Origin: Opitutales bacterium
GTDB lineage: Bacteria > Verrucomicrobiota > Verrucomicrobiia > Opitutales > Intestinicryptomonadaceae
DNA length: 64,000 nt
Direction: 5' to 3'
Assembly (NCBI GenBank): GCA_015061945.1
Contig: SUVP01000005.1
Location: 90,796-154,795, forward strand
Below the pieces are notes generated by a model, which was given only the letters and a program-made list of their open reading frames with translations, ran no database searches and had not been told where the DNA came from. Positions 27,828 to 36,491 of this stretch are shown one piece after another (the stretch's first letter is position 1; every line of letters begins with the position of its first letter). A program made the translations under genes and the position numbers.

Positions 27828-28415
27828 ATGAAAGACGAAGAAAAAAATACTTGTTCGGAACAATGCGTAGAAGAAAATCAAGAACACTGCCAATGTGATT
27901 GTCAGTGCGAAGCCGATTGTATGGCAAATGAAGAACAATCTATAAATATTTCTGAAATTGAAAGCGAGCTCGATAAGGCTCTTGCGTCGGCTTCCGAAAA
28001 TAGAGATTTGTATTTGCGTGCTGTTGCCGATTTAGATACATATCGCCGAAAAGTACAACGCGAAAAACAAGAGTTGTCGAAGTTTGCATTGCAACCACTC
28101 ATCGAAGAATTGTTGCCGTCGATAGACCATTTGGATATGGCAATCCAAGCATGTACAACACCTGAATGTGCAAACATAAAAATCGGTGTTGAAATGGTCA
28201 GCACACAGATTAAAAAAGTGTTGTCGAATTTCGGTGTAGAAGAAGTTGTCGTACTCGGCAAAGCGTTCGACCCAAACACATCTGAATGCGTATCACACGA
28301 ACCATCTAATGATGTCGCAGAAAATGACGTTATAAAAGTAGTTCGTGCTGGATATATGTTCAATGGTCGTCTTATCCGACCAGCGAGTGTTGTCGTATCG
28401 AGCGGTAAGGAGTAG
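27828..28415 (+). CDS. grpE: GrpE nucleotide-exchange factor with Cys-rich N-terminus
   Basis: The DnaK co-chaperone that releases ADP. The reading from ATG at 27828 gives 195 residues. The coiled-coil is ENRDLYLRAVADLDTYRRKV and the C-terminal beta domain has NFGVEEVVVLGKAFDPNTSE and VVRAGYMFNGRLIRPASVVV. Unusually, the first 30 residues hold seven Cys and one His in a tight cluster (CSEQC, HCQCDCQC, ADC), which could bind metal or respond to redox. dnaJ follows 6 bases later; dnaK is not in the window. Confidence 0.93.
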   Translation: MKDEEKNTCSEQCVEENQEHCQCDCQCEADCMANEEQSINISEIESELDKALASASENRDLYLRAVADLDTYRRKVQREKQELSKFALQPLIEELLPSIDHLDMAIQACTTPECANIKIGVEMVSTQIKKVLSNFGVEEVVVLGKAFDPNTSECVSHEPSNDVAENDVIKVVRAGYMFNGRLIRPASVVVSSGKE

Positions 28416-28421
28416 TCAGTT

Positions 28422-29573
28422 ATGGCTGAAGAAGATTTTTATAAAATTTTGGGTGTCGAAAAGACAGCGACTGCACAAGAGATAAAAAAAGCATATCGCA
28501 AGCTCGCACTCAAATATCACCCCGACCACAACAATGGCGATAAAGAAGCTGAAGAAAAATTTAAAAAAGTTTCTGAAGCTTACGAAGTGTTGTCGAATGA
28601 CGAAAAACGTGCCAAGTACGATCAATTTGGTCATGCAGCGTTCACTCAAGGCGGTGCTGGCGGATTCTCGAATATGGGCGGTTTTGGCGGATTCCAAGAT
28701 CCGTTCGATATTTTCCGTGAAGTCTTTGGCGGTGGAGGCGGAGGTGCTTTCTACGATTTCTTCGGTGGAGGCTCTCGTGAAGCTGACGCACCAGAACGTG
28801 GCTCAGATATACGAGCAGAAATAGAAGTATCGCTCGAAGAAGCTGCAAAAGGTACGAGCAGAACAATCCGCTATAATCGTATGGTAGCTTGTTCAACTTG
28901 CAATGGCACTGGCTCGAAAGACGGCAAGGGCGGACGCAAAACATGTCAGCGTTGTAAGGGCAGAGGTCAAGTCAGAATGTCGCAAGGTTTTATCAGTTTC
29001 TCGCAACCATGTCCAGATTGTCAAGGCACAGGCACTGTAATCGAAAATCCGTGCGACAAGTGTGGCGGAGCTGGACGAGTCAAAGAACGCAACGAAGTTA
29101 AAATCGATATTCCAGCAGGTGTTTATACTGGATCTCGTTTGCGTAAGGCAAATGCAGGCAATGTTGGCTACAATGGTGGCGATTATGGCGATTTATATGT
29201 TGTAATTTATGTAGCACCGCATCCACGTTTTGAACGTGATGGAAACGATTTATATACCGATGTTAAAATCAAATTTACACTCGCAACACTCGGTGGAGAA
29301 ATCGAGATAGAAACAATTACAGGAAAAGCAACATTGAAGATTCCGGCAGGAACTCAGCCTAACACTGCATTGCGGATGAAAGGTCAAGGTATGCCTAATT
29401 TGCGTGGTTCGGATAAGGGCGACTTATATGTACGCATAAATGTAGAAGTGCCTAAAAAGTTGACTGCCGAACAACGCAAGAAGTTGGAAGAATTTGCTGT
29501 ATTGTGTGGCGATGATAAGCCCGCAAAAAATACAGGAAAAGACGACGAGCCTTTTTATAAAAAATTCTTTTAA
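28422..29573 (+). CDS. dnaJ: chaperone protein DnaJ
   Basis: A type I Hsp40 of 383 residues. The J domain has KYHPDHN with the HPD catalytic triplet (about 34). A Gly/Phe-rich linker follows ([15 protein letters not shown]), then four zinc motifs ([32 protein letters not shown]) between about 150 and 210, and client-binding beta domains with [10 protein letters not shown]. It stimulates DnaK ATPase and delivers substrates. Cotranscribed with grpE; a terminator follows. Confidence 0.97.
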   Translation: MAEEDFYKILGVEKTATAQEIKKAYRKLALKYHPDHNNGDKEAEEKFKKVSEAYEVLSNDEKRAKYDQFGHAAFTQGGAGGFSNMGGFGGFQDPFDIFREVFGGGGGGAFYDFFGGGSREADAPERGSDIRAEIEVSLEEAAKGTSRTIRYNRMVACSTCNGTGSKDGKGGRKTCQRCKGRGQVRMSQGFISFSQPCPDCQGTGTVIENPCDKCGGAGRVKERNEVKIDIPAGVYTGSRLRKANAGNVGYNGGDYGDLYVVIYVAPHPRFERDGNDLYTDVKIKFTLATLGGEIEIETITGKATLKIPAGTQPNTALRMKGQGMPNLRGSDKGDLYVRINVEVPKKLTAEQRKKLEEFAVLCGDDKPAKNTGKDDEPFYKKFF

Positions 29574-29605
29574 AAAAAGCCGTTATAAAAATTGAAAACA
29601 CATAG

Positions 29606-29633
29606 GCTATGTTGGATAAACATAGCTTTTTTT
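29606..29633 (+). terminator. terminator after dnaJ
   Basis: Stem GCTATGTT / AACATAGC with a 5-base loop, followed by seven T residues. Confidence 0.85.
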
Positions 29634-29639
29634 GTGTCA

Positions 29640-30845
29640 TCAAACTAAAATTTTCAACAAATCTGCGACCGAGATTTTTATCGGAGTGTTGTAATCAGTC
29701 GGGATTATTTCAGATATGGGCATATCAAAAGCGACTTGAAATGCGTATGGAACTTTCAATATCTTTTGGAAATATGAAAGTGTTGGACTTATTGGATCTC
29801 TTTCTGATGATTTCACTTCAACCAACATAAAAGGTTGTGAATCTTTCGTAATTAGAAAGTCAACTTCACGCTGGAGTTTATCTCTCAAATAATATAAGTT
29901 AAATACACCTAATCCACAATCAGTCCACCAATGTGCAACTTTTAATAAGTGAGATGCTACAAAGTTTTCGTTTTTTGCACCATTATCTTGAATGATGCTC
30001 CAATCCCAAAGATAAATTTTGGGTTGTTTGCGAATTGAATTCGCAATGTTTTTAAACCAAGGACGGATTGAATAACAGTAATAGACCGACTCCAGAATAT
30101 TTATCCACGTTTTTATTGTATCTGAAGTAACGTTCAATTCATTTGCAAGAGAACTATAATTTATACCAGATGAAATTCTACCTCCAAGTAAATCGGCAAG
30201 TGCGCGTATTCCTTTTATATCTTGGACTCTACTTAAATCGCGCAAATCATCATAAAAGAGTTGTTCTAATCGCAGATTTTTCCAGTTGTTGTAAAATCTC
30301 TTATTTGCTGTTATGTAAGGTTCGGGATATCCACCAAAAGTTAAAAGTTTTTCAATATGTTTATCCGAGATTTTTGCCGGTTTTTGAAAAAGATTTTCTA
30401 TGTCAACGTTGGCTGATACAGATTCTCTTGCAGTAATAGGGTGAATTCTATACATAAAATAACGTCCCATTAAGCTATCACCTCCACGTTTATAGGTATC
30501 CATTCTCGCGCTTCCTGTAACAGCAACTTTGATTTTATTATCTGCATAGGCATCAAAGAAGCCTTTTAACAGATTTTTCCATTTAGGAAACTTATGTATT
30601 TCGTCAAAAATTATTCCCTTTTTCGCATTTAACGGGTTTGCTAAATCAATAGCTTGGGCGATTTTTGTAGCCCCACTTCTAATTGCATTGGCGTCTGTGT
30701 CGATATCATAATTTAAATATTTTGCCTTTGGTAAAACTTGTCGGGCAGTAGTAGTTTTACCTACTTGACGTGGACCTGATATAAATGCCATTTGGCGAAC
30801 TTTTGATAAATTGTCGGCAATTAAGGTTTCGTAGATTCTTTTCAT
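29640..30845 (-). CDS. AAA ATPase with DUF4143-type C-terminal domain
   Basis: A 401-residue protein. The Walker A motif is FISGPRQVGKTTTARQVL, Walker B is GIIFDEIHKFPKWKN, and VAVTGSARMDTYKRGGDSL is the sensor region. The C-terminal half, with the helix-turn-helix-like SSLANELNVTSDTIKTWINI and the nuclease-like FLITKDSQPFMLVEVKSSER, fits the AAA_14/DUF4143 family. Function is generally unknown; such genes are often accessory and multicopy. The ATG at 30845 is chosen over a 12-codon extension. It is AT-rich and has two copies of a 15-bp motif upstream. Confidence 0.85.
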   Translation of the reverse strand: MKRIYETLIADNLSKVRQMAFISGPRQVGKTTTARQVLPKAKYLNYDIDTDANAIRSGATKIAQAIDLANPLNAKKGIIFDEIHKFPKWKNLLKGFFDAYADNKIKVAVTGSARMDTYKRGGDSLMGRYFMYRIHPITARESVSANVDIENLFQKPAKISDKHIEKLLTFGGYPEPYITANKRFYNNWKNLRLEQLFYDDLRDLSRVQDIKGIRALADLLGGRISSGINYSSLANELNVTSDTIKTWINILESVYYCYSIRPWFKNIANSIRKQPKIYLWDWSIIQDNGAKNENFVASHLLKVAHWWTDCGLGVFNLYYLRDKLQREVDFLITKDSQPFMLVEVKSSERDPISPTLSYFQKILKVPYAFQVAFDMPISEIIPTDYNTPIKISVADLLKILV

Positions 30846-30882
30846 GTATAATACAATCGGAAGATTTTTACATTTTGTCAAC

Positions 30883-30941
30883 TACCAATTTCGAGTATGC
30901 TCGATTTTAGTATATACCAATTTCGAGTAATGTCGAAAATG
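30883..30941. repeat. duplicated palindromic motif upstream of AAA ATPase gene
   Basis: TACCAATTTCGAGTA occurs at 30883-30897 and again at 30915-30929, 32 bases apart (about three helical turns). Each copy forms the left arm of an imperfect inverted repeat (right arms CTCGATTTTAG and TCGAAAATGGT). A TTGACA on the minus strand (30876-30881) abuts the first copy, so these look like operators. Confidence 0.6.
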
Positions 30942-30960
30942 GTAGTGCAGTTGCGATAAA

Positions 30961-30990
30961 AAAATTGCGTCTTAATTAAGACGCAATTTT
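30961..30990 (-). terminator. terminator after TIM-barrel gene
   Basis: Perfect 13-bp stem AAAATTGCGTCTT / AAGACGCAATTTT around AATT, followed on the minus strand by a T-run. It ends the transcript of the gene at 31013. Confidence 0.88.
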
Positions 30991-31012
30991 TAGGTTTTAT
31001 TGTTAGTTGGAA

Positions 31013-31966
31013 TTAAGCAACGTCAACACTTCTGTAAGCTTCGAGAAGTTTCTTGTCGCCAGCGAGAGTTTTGTCGCTTTGTCCGTGTTCCATACCGATG
31101 ATTCCACGATAACCTTTGTCCCAAAGGTGTTGGAAGATTTTCTTGTAATTGATTTCACCAGTTGTTGGTTCTTTACGTCCTGGAACGTCGCCAACTTGGA
31201 TATATGCAGTTTCATCCCATGCAGCGTCGATATTGTTGATGAGATTTCCTTCTGTGATTTGTTGGTGATAAAGGTCGTTCAAGATTTTTACATTTGGGCT
31301 ACCAACAGCTTTGCAAAGTGCGTATGCTTGTGGAATACGCTTGAGCCAAAGTGATGGGTGATTCTTGATGTTGAGTGGTTCGAGAACAATTGTAAGCCCA
31401 GCCTTTTCGACAATTTCAGCACAACGCTTGAGATGTTCTGCGACGTTTGCAAATTGATATTCTGGTTCGAGCATTGGATCTTCAAGACCAGGGACAACTG
31501 TGCACCATTTTGCGTTGACACGTTTTGCAACTTCGACAGCTCTCTTCATTTTATTTGCCCAAAATTCGATAGAAGCTTTTTTGTCGATAACACGTTTTTT
31601 CAAATCCATTCTGTTACCAGTCATCGACGCATTGCCCCATTCAGCGTGAGCAACGAATACGCCCATTTCCATACCGAGCTTTTCCATTTGTTTTGCGATT
31701 GCTTCTTGAACTTCGACAGGGCGATTAGGCATACCGTTATCTTCAAGACCTCTGAAACCGCAATCGTAGAAATACTTTACTTTGTCAGGATACGACAAAC
31801 CTTTTGATGCTTCACGCAACTGACCAAAGTTTGGAGAGAACTTTGACTTAAATGGTTGTGTCGATTTTGCGATATCGCTAACTGGAACTTGTGCTGTTGC
31901 AGTTTTTGCGATAGCAACGCCGGCGAGTGCCGATAATGCTGTTTTTGTGAATTGTCTTCTATCCAT
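31013..31966 (-). CDS. Tat-exported hydroxypyruvate isomerase-like TIM-barrel protein
   Basis: A 317-residue protein starting MDRRQFTKTALSALAGVAIA, a Tat signal (RRQF) with an Ala-rich h-region. The body is an AP-endonuclease-2-like sugar isomerase barrel. Metal ligands appear as Glu in IVLEPLNIKNHP, Asp/His in LNDLYHQQ, Glu in IGMEHGQS. AYIQVGDVPGRKEPTTGEIN is a signature of the hydroxypyruvate isomerase (Hyi) group. A strong AGAAGGA ribosome-binding site precedes ATG 31966, so the 38-codon upstream extension is rejected. It diverges from the lipoprotein paralogues at 32103. Export implies a substrate outside the cytoplasm. Confidence 0.87.
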   Translation of the reverse strand: MDRRQFTKTALSALAGVAIAKTATAQVPVSDIAKSTQPFKSKFSPNFGQLREASKGLSYPDKVKYFYDCGFRGLEDNGMPNRPVEVQEAIAKQMEKLGMEMGVFVAHAEWGNASMTGNRMDLKKRVIDKKASIEFWANKMKRAVEVAKRVNAKWCTVVPGLEDPMLEPEYQFANVAEHLKRCAEIVEKAGLTIVLEPLNIKNHPSLWLKRIPQAYALCKAVGSPNVKILNDLYHQQITEGNLINNIDAAWDETAYIQVGDVPGRKEPTTGEINYKKIFQHLWDKGYRGIIGMEHGQSDKTLAGDKKLLEAYRSVDVA

Positions 31967-32102
31967 CTTATTTCCTTCTATTATTGAATGAGTGTTTGTT
32001 AAAGTTGTATTCATTCTCTCATTTTTTATTTTTTTTGAAAAGCATTTTCTTTGGAAATTTTGCCTTGCAAGATTAGTCAAAAAATGGAAAATAGTTGTTT
32101 GT

Positions 32103-32933
32103 ATGAAAAAAATTATTCTTATGATGGCTATGGTTGCTACACTCCTCGGGTGTGCAACATCAGAAAAATGCGATAAGGCTCAACCAAAGCATAGAAATGT
32201 TGCGGTTCAGACTTATACTTTTAACAGATTCACTCTTGAAGAAACTATCAATAAAATCAAGAGCTTGGGTCTCGATGGCGTAGAATGCTATCCAAAGCAA
32301 AAACTCAGCGACAAGTTCCCTGGAGTTCTCACAAATCAATATATGACAACAGAGCAAAAAGATTATATGAAAAAGCTCCTTAAGGACGCTAATCTTAAGC
32401 TCGTAAGCTTTGGTGTTGCATACGCAAATAATGAAAAAGAAATTGAAGATCTTTGCAAATTCTTGAAGGAATTTGATTGCAAAATTGTTTTGACAGAAGC
32501 ACACGAAGGTCTCTTTCAAGCATGGGAAAAAGTAGCTGGCAAGTATGGAATCACAATGGCAGTTCACCACCACGCACAAGGCAAAAATAACTACTGGAAC
32601 CCAGACTACATTTTGCCAATCATTAAAGATTTTAAAAACATCAAGATGAATCCTGATACAGGACACTCGTCGCGTGCAGGTGTTCCACCAATGTATGCAC
32701 TCAAGAAGTACGAAGGCAGAATCTCGTCTATCCACTTCAAAGACCAAAAAGAATATGGCAATAAAAAGAATCAACCAGTAATTTTTGGTACAGGTGCACT
32801 CAATACAAAGGCAATGCTCCGCGAACTCGATAGACAAGGTTACAACGGTTTCTTCGTTATCGAATACGAAGCAAATTACGACAACAACTTGCCTGAAGTT
32901 AAAGCGTGTGTCGATTATTTGAGAAATAACTAA
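32103..32933 (+). CDS. TIM-barrel sugar isomerase/epimerase lipoprotein (copy 1)
   Basis: A 276-residue lipoprotein with signal MKKIILMMAMVATLLGC (lipobox LLGC). The barrel matches the xylose-isomerase-like/AP-endonuclease family: LEETINKIKSLGLDGVECYP, LTEAHEG, AVHHHAQG, NPDTGHSS, SIHFKD and VIEYE supply Glu, His, Asp, His and Glu metal ligands. It is a clear tandem paralogue of the next gene. Anchored outside the cytoplasm, it cannot act on phosphorylated cytosolic sugars. Isomerase, lyase or hydratase action on a free or oxidised sugar is possible; the reaction is unproven. Confidence 0.85.
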   Translation: MKKIILMMAMVATLLGCATSEKCDKAQPKHRNVAVQTYTFNRFTLEETINKIKSLGLDGVECYPKQKLSDKFPGVLTNQYMTTEQKDYMKKLLKDANLKLVSFGVAYANNEKEIEDLCKFLKEFDCKIVLTEAHEGLFQAWEKVAGKYGITMAVHHHAQGKNNYWNPDYILPIIKDFKNIKMNPDTGHSSRAGVPPMYALKKYEGRISSIHFKDQKEYGNKKNQPVIFGTGALNTKAMLRELDRQGYNGFFVIEYEANYDNNLPEVKACVDYLRNN

Positions 32934-32953
32934 TCATAACTTTTTCTTGAAAG

Positions 32954-32982
32954 AGGTCTGCTAAAAATGCAGACCTTTTTTT
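32954..32982 (+). terminator. terminator between the two TIM-barrel lipoprotein genes
   Basis: Stem AGGTCTGC / GCAGACCT with a 7-base loop and a T-run. The tandem paralogues are therefore probably separate or attenuated transcripts. Confidence 0.8.
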
Positions 32983-33028
32983 GTTTTTTCTTGCAGAATT
33001 TAAGAGGGGTATTCAATATTGTAGAGGT

Positions 33029-33937
33029 ATGAAAAAAGCATTATTATTACTCGCATCAGTAGCATTGTTGTTTGGTTGCAATCCATCAAACTCTGCAAAA
33101 ACAAAATCGGTTGAAAAAAAAGCGTCAGCACCACAACAACAAGTGTGCCAAAAAGCAAAATCAAAACCATGCGAAAAGAAAGTATCTAATCGTAAGGTTG
33201 GCGTGGCAATGTACACATTCCACAAACGCACACTTGAAGAAGTTATTCCACTCTTCAAAGAAATGGGTATCGATGCAATCGGGCTTTCGACAACACCATT
33301 GAGTCCAAAATTCCCAAAAGTCAAAACGGGGTATAAAATGACTCAAGAACAAAAAGATTATCTTAAAAAACTTCTCGCAGACAATAACCTCAAGATTGTA
33401 AGCTATGGCGTTGTAACACCAAAAGAAGAAAAAGAAATTGTCGCAATTTGCGAGTTCGCAAAAGAAATGAATATTCCACTTATTTTGACTGAAGCAGTCG
33501 GCGAAACAGTCGCAATGTGGGATAAATATTGCAAACAATATGGTTTGAAAATGGCATTGCACAACCACGCTCACGATATCATAAAGCGTAATTCATACTT
33601 CAACCCAAATATCGTTTATGCGACGATTAAAGATTACAAAAATCTTTACGCTTGCCCAGATAATGGACACTGGGCACGTTCGGGTATCAATGCAATCGCA
33701 GGGTATAAGATTCTCGAAGGCAGAATTGCAATGCTTCACTTTAAAGACTTGGACAAGTTTGACGACCTCAAGGCAATGCCAGTTCCACACGGACAAGGTG
33801 TCTTAAAAGTTAAAGAGCTTATGGCTGAACTCGACAGACAAAAATTCGACGGCTACTATATGGTAGAGTACGAAAAGAATTTTGAAAACAATGTCGATGA
33901 TGTTAAGGCTTGTGTAAAATTCTTGAAGTCTAACTAA
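33029..33937 (+). CDS. TIM-barrel sugar isomerase/epimerase lipoprotein (copy 2)
   Basis: A 302-residue lipoprotein with signal MKKALLLLASVALLFGC (lipobox LFGC). A Lys/Ser-rich linker of about 40 residues leads to the same barrel as copy 1: LEEVIPLFKEMGIDAIGLS, LTEAVGE, ALHNHAHD, CPDNGHWA, MLHFKD and MVEYE. The TxEQKDYxKKLL segment is nearly identical in both. ATG 33029 follows GAGG closely. The pair arose by duplication and diverged; the linker suggests copy 2 reaches further from the membrane. Confidence 0.85.
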   Translation: MKKALLLLASVALLFGCNPSNSAKTKSVEKKASAPQQQVCQKAKSKPCEKKVSNRKVGVAMYTFHKRTLEEVIPLFKEMGIDAIGLSTTPLSPKFPKVKTGYKMTQEQKDYLKKLLADNNLKIVSYGVVTPKEEKEIVAICEFAKEMNIPLILTEAVGETVAMWDKYCKQYGLKMALHNHAHDIIKRNSYFNPNIVYATIKDYKNLYACPDNGHWARSGINAIAGYKILEGRIAMLHFKDLDKFDDLKAMPVPHGQGVLKVKELMAELDRQKFDGYYMVEYEKNFENNVDDVKACVKFLKSN

Positions 33938-33960
33938 TCTCAAATTTGCGAAAAAAAGAA

Positions 33961-33993
33961 AACTGTCGGATATGAAGTCCGACAGTTTTTTTA
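33961..33993. terminator. bidirectional terminator
   Basis: Stem AACTGTCGGA / TCCGACAGTT (10 bp, 7-base loop) with a T-run. It separates the lipoprotein gene from the convergent STAS gene. Confidence 0.88.
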
Positions 33994-34039
33994 TGTGTGT
34001 TTGTAGGTCAATAAAGAAAGTGCGAACACTTTCGGAAAA

Positions 34040-34372
34040 TTACATCGATTTAATTGCTTCGTCTCTTGTTGTGTAGATAGTAAATATGCTTGTGAAGCCA
34101 GAGATTTCAAACACTTGTTTTACGTTTTGATTCAACGTTGCAAGAGCAATTTCGCCAGAGATTTTTTTGAATTGTTTTGCAGCTGTCAAAAGGACACGCA
34201 AACCAGCACTGCTGATATATTCAAGCTCGCGACATTCAACAAGAACTTTTGCTTGATTCTCTTCTGCAAGCTTATTGAAAGCTTGTTCGAGCTCGGCAGT
34301 AGTTGTAACATTGAGTCTGCCCTTAAGCGAGAGAACAACGATATCATTGATTTTTTCTTGGGTGATTTCCAT
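34040..34372 (-). CDS. STAS-domain anti-sigma-factor antagonist
   Basis: A 110-residue single-domain STAS protein: IVVLSLKGRLNVTTTAELEQ at the N-terminus and LEYISSAGLRVLLTAAKQFK, in which the first Ser of SSAG is the usual phospho-acceptor. Such proteins bind anti-sigma kinases to free sigma factors or steer phosphatase switches. No kinase or phosphatase partner is adjacent; the gene stands alone between carbohydrate genes. It could also serve another partner-switch module. Confidence 0.9.
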   Translation of the reverse strand: MEITQEKINDIVVLSLKGRLNVTTTAELEQAFNKLAEENQAKVLVECRELEYISSAGLRVLLTAAKQFKKISGEIALATLNQNVKQVFEISGFTSIFTIYTTRDEAIKSM

Positions 34373-34590
34373 ATTTATAACTTTTGTTTTAATTATCTTC
34401 CATACATACTGGCTGATTATTTATTAAAATCAATCTTTTATTTTAATCTGAAAAATTGTGTGTTGGGCAAAAAAATAGCTTGAAAGATTCAATGTTTTTT
34501 CTAAATATTTTGTACGTTGAAGCGGTTGACGATAAACGTCGTCCGTAGGATTTTTTATACAAAACAAAAACACAATAAAAAGGAAAAATT

Positions 34591-35631
34591 ATGGCAAGAA
34601 CAATCACGCTCTTTACAGGGCAATGGGCAGATATGAAGCTTGAAGACCTCGCACCATTAGCGAAACAAATGGGTTATGAAGGCTTGGAAATCGCAATCAC
34701 ACAAAATCACTTCGACCCAGAAAGAGCCGACGACAAAAAGTATTTGAAGAGTCGTTGGGAAATTCTCGAAGCAAACGGCTTGAACTGCTTTGCTCTTTCA
34801 AACCACCTCGTAGGTCAATGCGTATGCGATAATATCGACTCACGCCACCGCTCAATTATGCTCGACAGAATTTGGGGCGACGGCGATCCAGAAGGCGTAC
34901 GCAAGCGTGCTGCAGCAGAAATGATTCGTTCTGCAAAATTCTGCAAAAAGTTTATGGATATGCGTCCAAAGTCATTGGGCGAATCGCCGATTGCACCAAC
35001 AATCACAGGCTTTACAGGTTCGTCAATTTGGCAATATTTGTACTCGTTCCCACCGGTATCAAAGCAAATGATTGACGCTGGCTTTGCAGACTTCGCAAAA
35101 CGTTGGACACCTATCCTCAACGCATTTGATAAAGCAGGTGTAAACTTTGCACTCGAAGTACACCCAACTGAAATTGCGTTCGACATTGCATCGGCAGAAC
35201 GTGCATTGAAAGAAATCAAGTATCACAAGCGTTTTGGTTTCAATTTTGACCCATCACACTTCGCATATCAAGGTGTTGATTATGTAAAGTTCATCCGCAA
35301 GTTCTCAGATCGTATCTTCCACTGCCATATGAAAGACGTATGGTGGGGACACGGCTCTGGCGAAGCAGGCGTATTTGGCGGACACACAGACTTCTGTGAT
35401 CCACGTCGTTATTGGGACTTCCGCTCAATTGGTCATGGCGATATCAACTTTGAAGAAATCATCGTAGCACTCAATGATATTAAGTATGCTGGTCCACTTT
35501 CGGTTGAATGGGAAGACGGCAGAATGGATAGAATCCACGGTGCAACAGAATCGTTCCAAATGGTAAAGTCGTTCGATTTCCCAACAAGCGATATCGCATT
35601 CGACTCTGCATTTGATACATCAAACCAATAA
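34591..35631 (+). CDS. cytosolic TIM-barrel sugar phosphate isomerase/epimerase
   Basis: A 346-residue protein without an export signal. Barrel motifs: [69 protein letters not shown], giving the Glu-Asp-His-Glu metal site. Genes of this type often neighbour Gfo/Idh/MocA dehydrogenases in inositol and keto-sugar pathways; one lies downstream at 36492. An AAAAAGG ribosome-binding site precedes the ATG and a terminator follows, so it is a single-gene unit. A small inverted repeat (GACG-ATAAA-CGTC, 34528-34540) lies upstream. Confidence 0.87.
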   Translation: MARTITLFTGQWADMKLEDLAPLAKQMGYEGLEIAITQNHFDPERADDKKYLKSRWEILEANGLNCFALSNHLVGQCVCDNIDSRHRSIMLDRIWGDGDPEGVRKRAAAEMIRSAKFCKKFMDMRPKSLGESPIAPTITGFTGSSIWQYLYSFPPVSKQMIDAGFADFAKRWTPILNAFDKAGVNFALEVHPTEIAFDIASAERALKEIKYHKRFGFNFDPSHFAYQGVDYVKFIRKFSDRIFHCHMKDVWWGHGSGEAGVFGGHTDFCDPRRYWDFRSIGHGDINFEEIIVALNDIKYAGPLSVEWEDGRMDRIHGATESFQMVKSFDFPTSDIAFDSAFDTSNQ

Positions 35632-35643
35632 TATTGTTTAATA

Positions 35644-35684
35644 CATTCGCCCTTTCGTATAGAGGAGGGGCGAATGATGTTTTT
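35644..35684 (+). terminator. terminator after cytosolic TIM-barrel gene
   Basis: Stem CATTCGCCC / GGGCGAATG with a 15-base loop, followed by a T-run after ATG. The next 170 bases before 35856 are AT-rich with no gene I can support. Confidence 0.7.
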
Positions 35685-35855
35685 TTTAGTAAAATAGAAC
35701 TATAAGTTTTTTGAGTTGTCTGTAAATTTTGATTGCAATACGAGCAGAAAATTGACGGATTTTTTGTAAAAAAACTTTACATAAATTTAAAAAGACTTAT
35801 ACCTTTTTACTGAAATAATATTCATATTTCACAAACATAAATTAGAATACAAACA

Positions 35856-36467
35856 ATGAAATTCAAAAATCTCACATACACAATGGCATTTTGGTTACTC
35901 CGTTTCTGGCTCGCAGCAAGAGCAATCGGTACGGGTTTGACAAAGTTCCAAGGTAAAAAAGAAGTAGTAAAAGACGCTGGCGGATTGAGTGCTGACGACG
36001 TAGACATTCTTCAAGAAATGGCATCGAATGCAGCAGGTGGTCCATCAACAGAAAAAGTAACAGAAACAGTACAAGCACTTGGTTTTGAGTTCTACCATGG
36101 TTTGCCTGAAAAGGGTCCAATGACAATCGAAACATTCTCTGCAAGCCCACTTATGCCATCGTTTATGGTTGGTCCATACGCATGGTCGCTCGGATATGCA
36201 CTTATCGCATTGGGTTTGGCGTTGGCACTCGGTATCTGCACAAGAGTAACTCTCTTCTTTATGGGCTTGCTCTATATTTCTCTCACATGGGGCTTCATCA
36301 TTATGGAACCATCTATGGGACCAAGTGCAGCAGCAGGTATTGCATACTTGGGCGTACACATCGTTCTCATCGTAGGTGCATTGCTCCTTGCTGATTACAA
36401 CAAATTTGAACTCGTCAAGTGCAAATGCGGTTGCGGATGTGGCTGTGGTTGCGAAGACAAGAAATAA
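35856..36467 (+). CDS. DoxX-like membrane protein with Cys-rich tail
   Basis: A 203-residue inner-membrane protein. The first helix AFWLLRFWLAARAIGTGLTK, a loop of about 70 residues, then helices around SLGYALIALGLALALGI, VTLFFMGLLYISLTWGFIIM and GVHIVLIVGALLLAD fit the DoxX/DoxD quinone-associated family. The cytosol-facing or terminal tail is CKCGCGCGCGCEDKK, six Cys in eleven residues. It is the first gene of a likely operon with the Tat-exported dehydrogenase (24 bases on) and discoidin-fold protein. A role passing electrons from the dehydrogenase to quinone is an inference. Codon use suggests high expression. Confidence 0.75.
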   Translation: MKFKNLTYTMAFWLLRFWLAARAIGTGLTKFQGKKEVVKDAGGLSADDVDILQEMASNAAGGPSTEKVTETVQALGFEFYHGLPEKGPMTIETFSASPLMPSFMVGPYAWSLGYALIALGLALALGICTRVTLFFMGLLYISLTWGFIIMEPSMGPSAAAGIAYLGVHIVLIVGALLLADYNKFELVKCKCGCGCGCGCEDKK

Positions 36468-36491
36468 TTAACAACTAATAATACAGAAATT

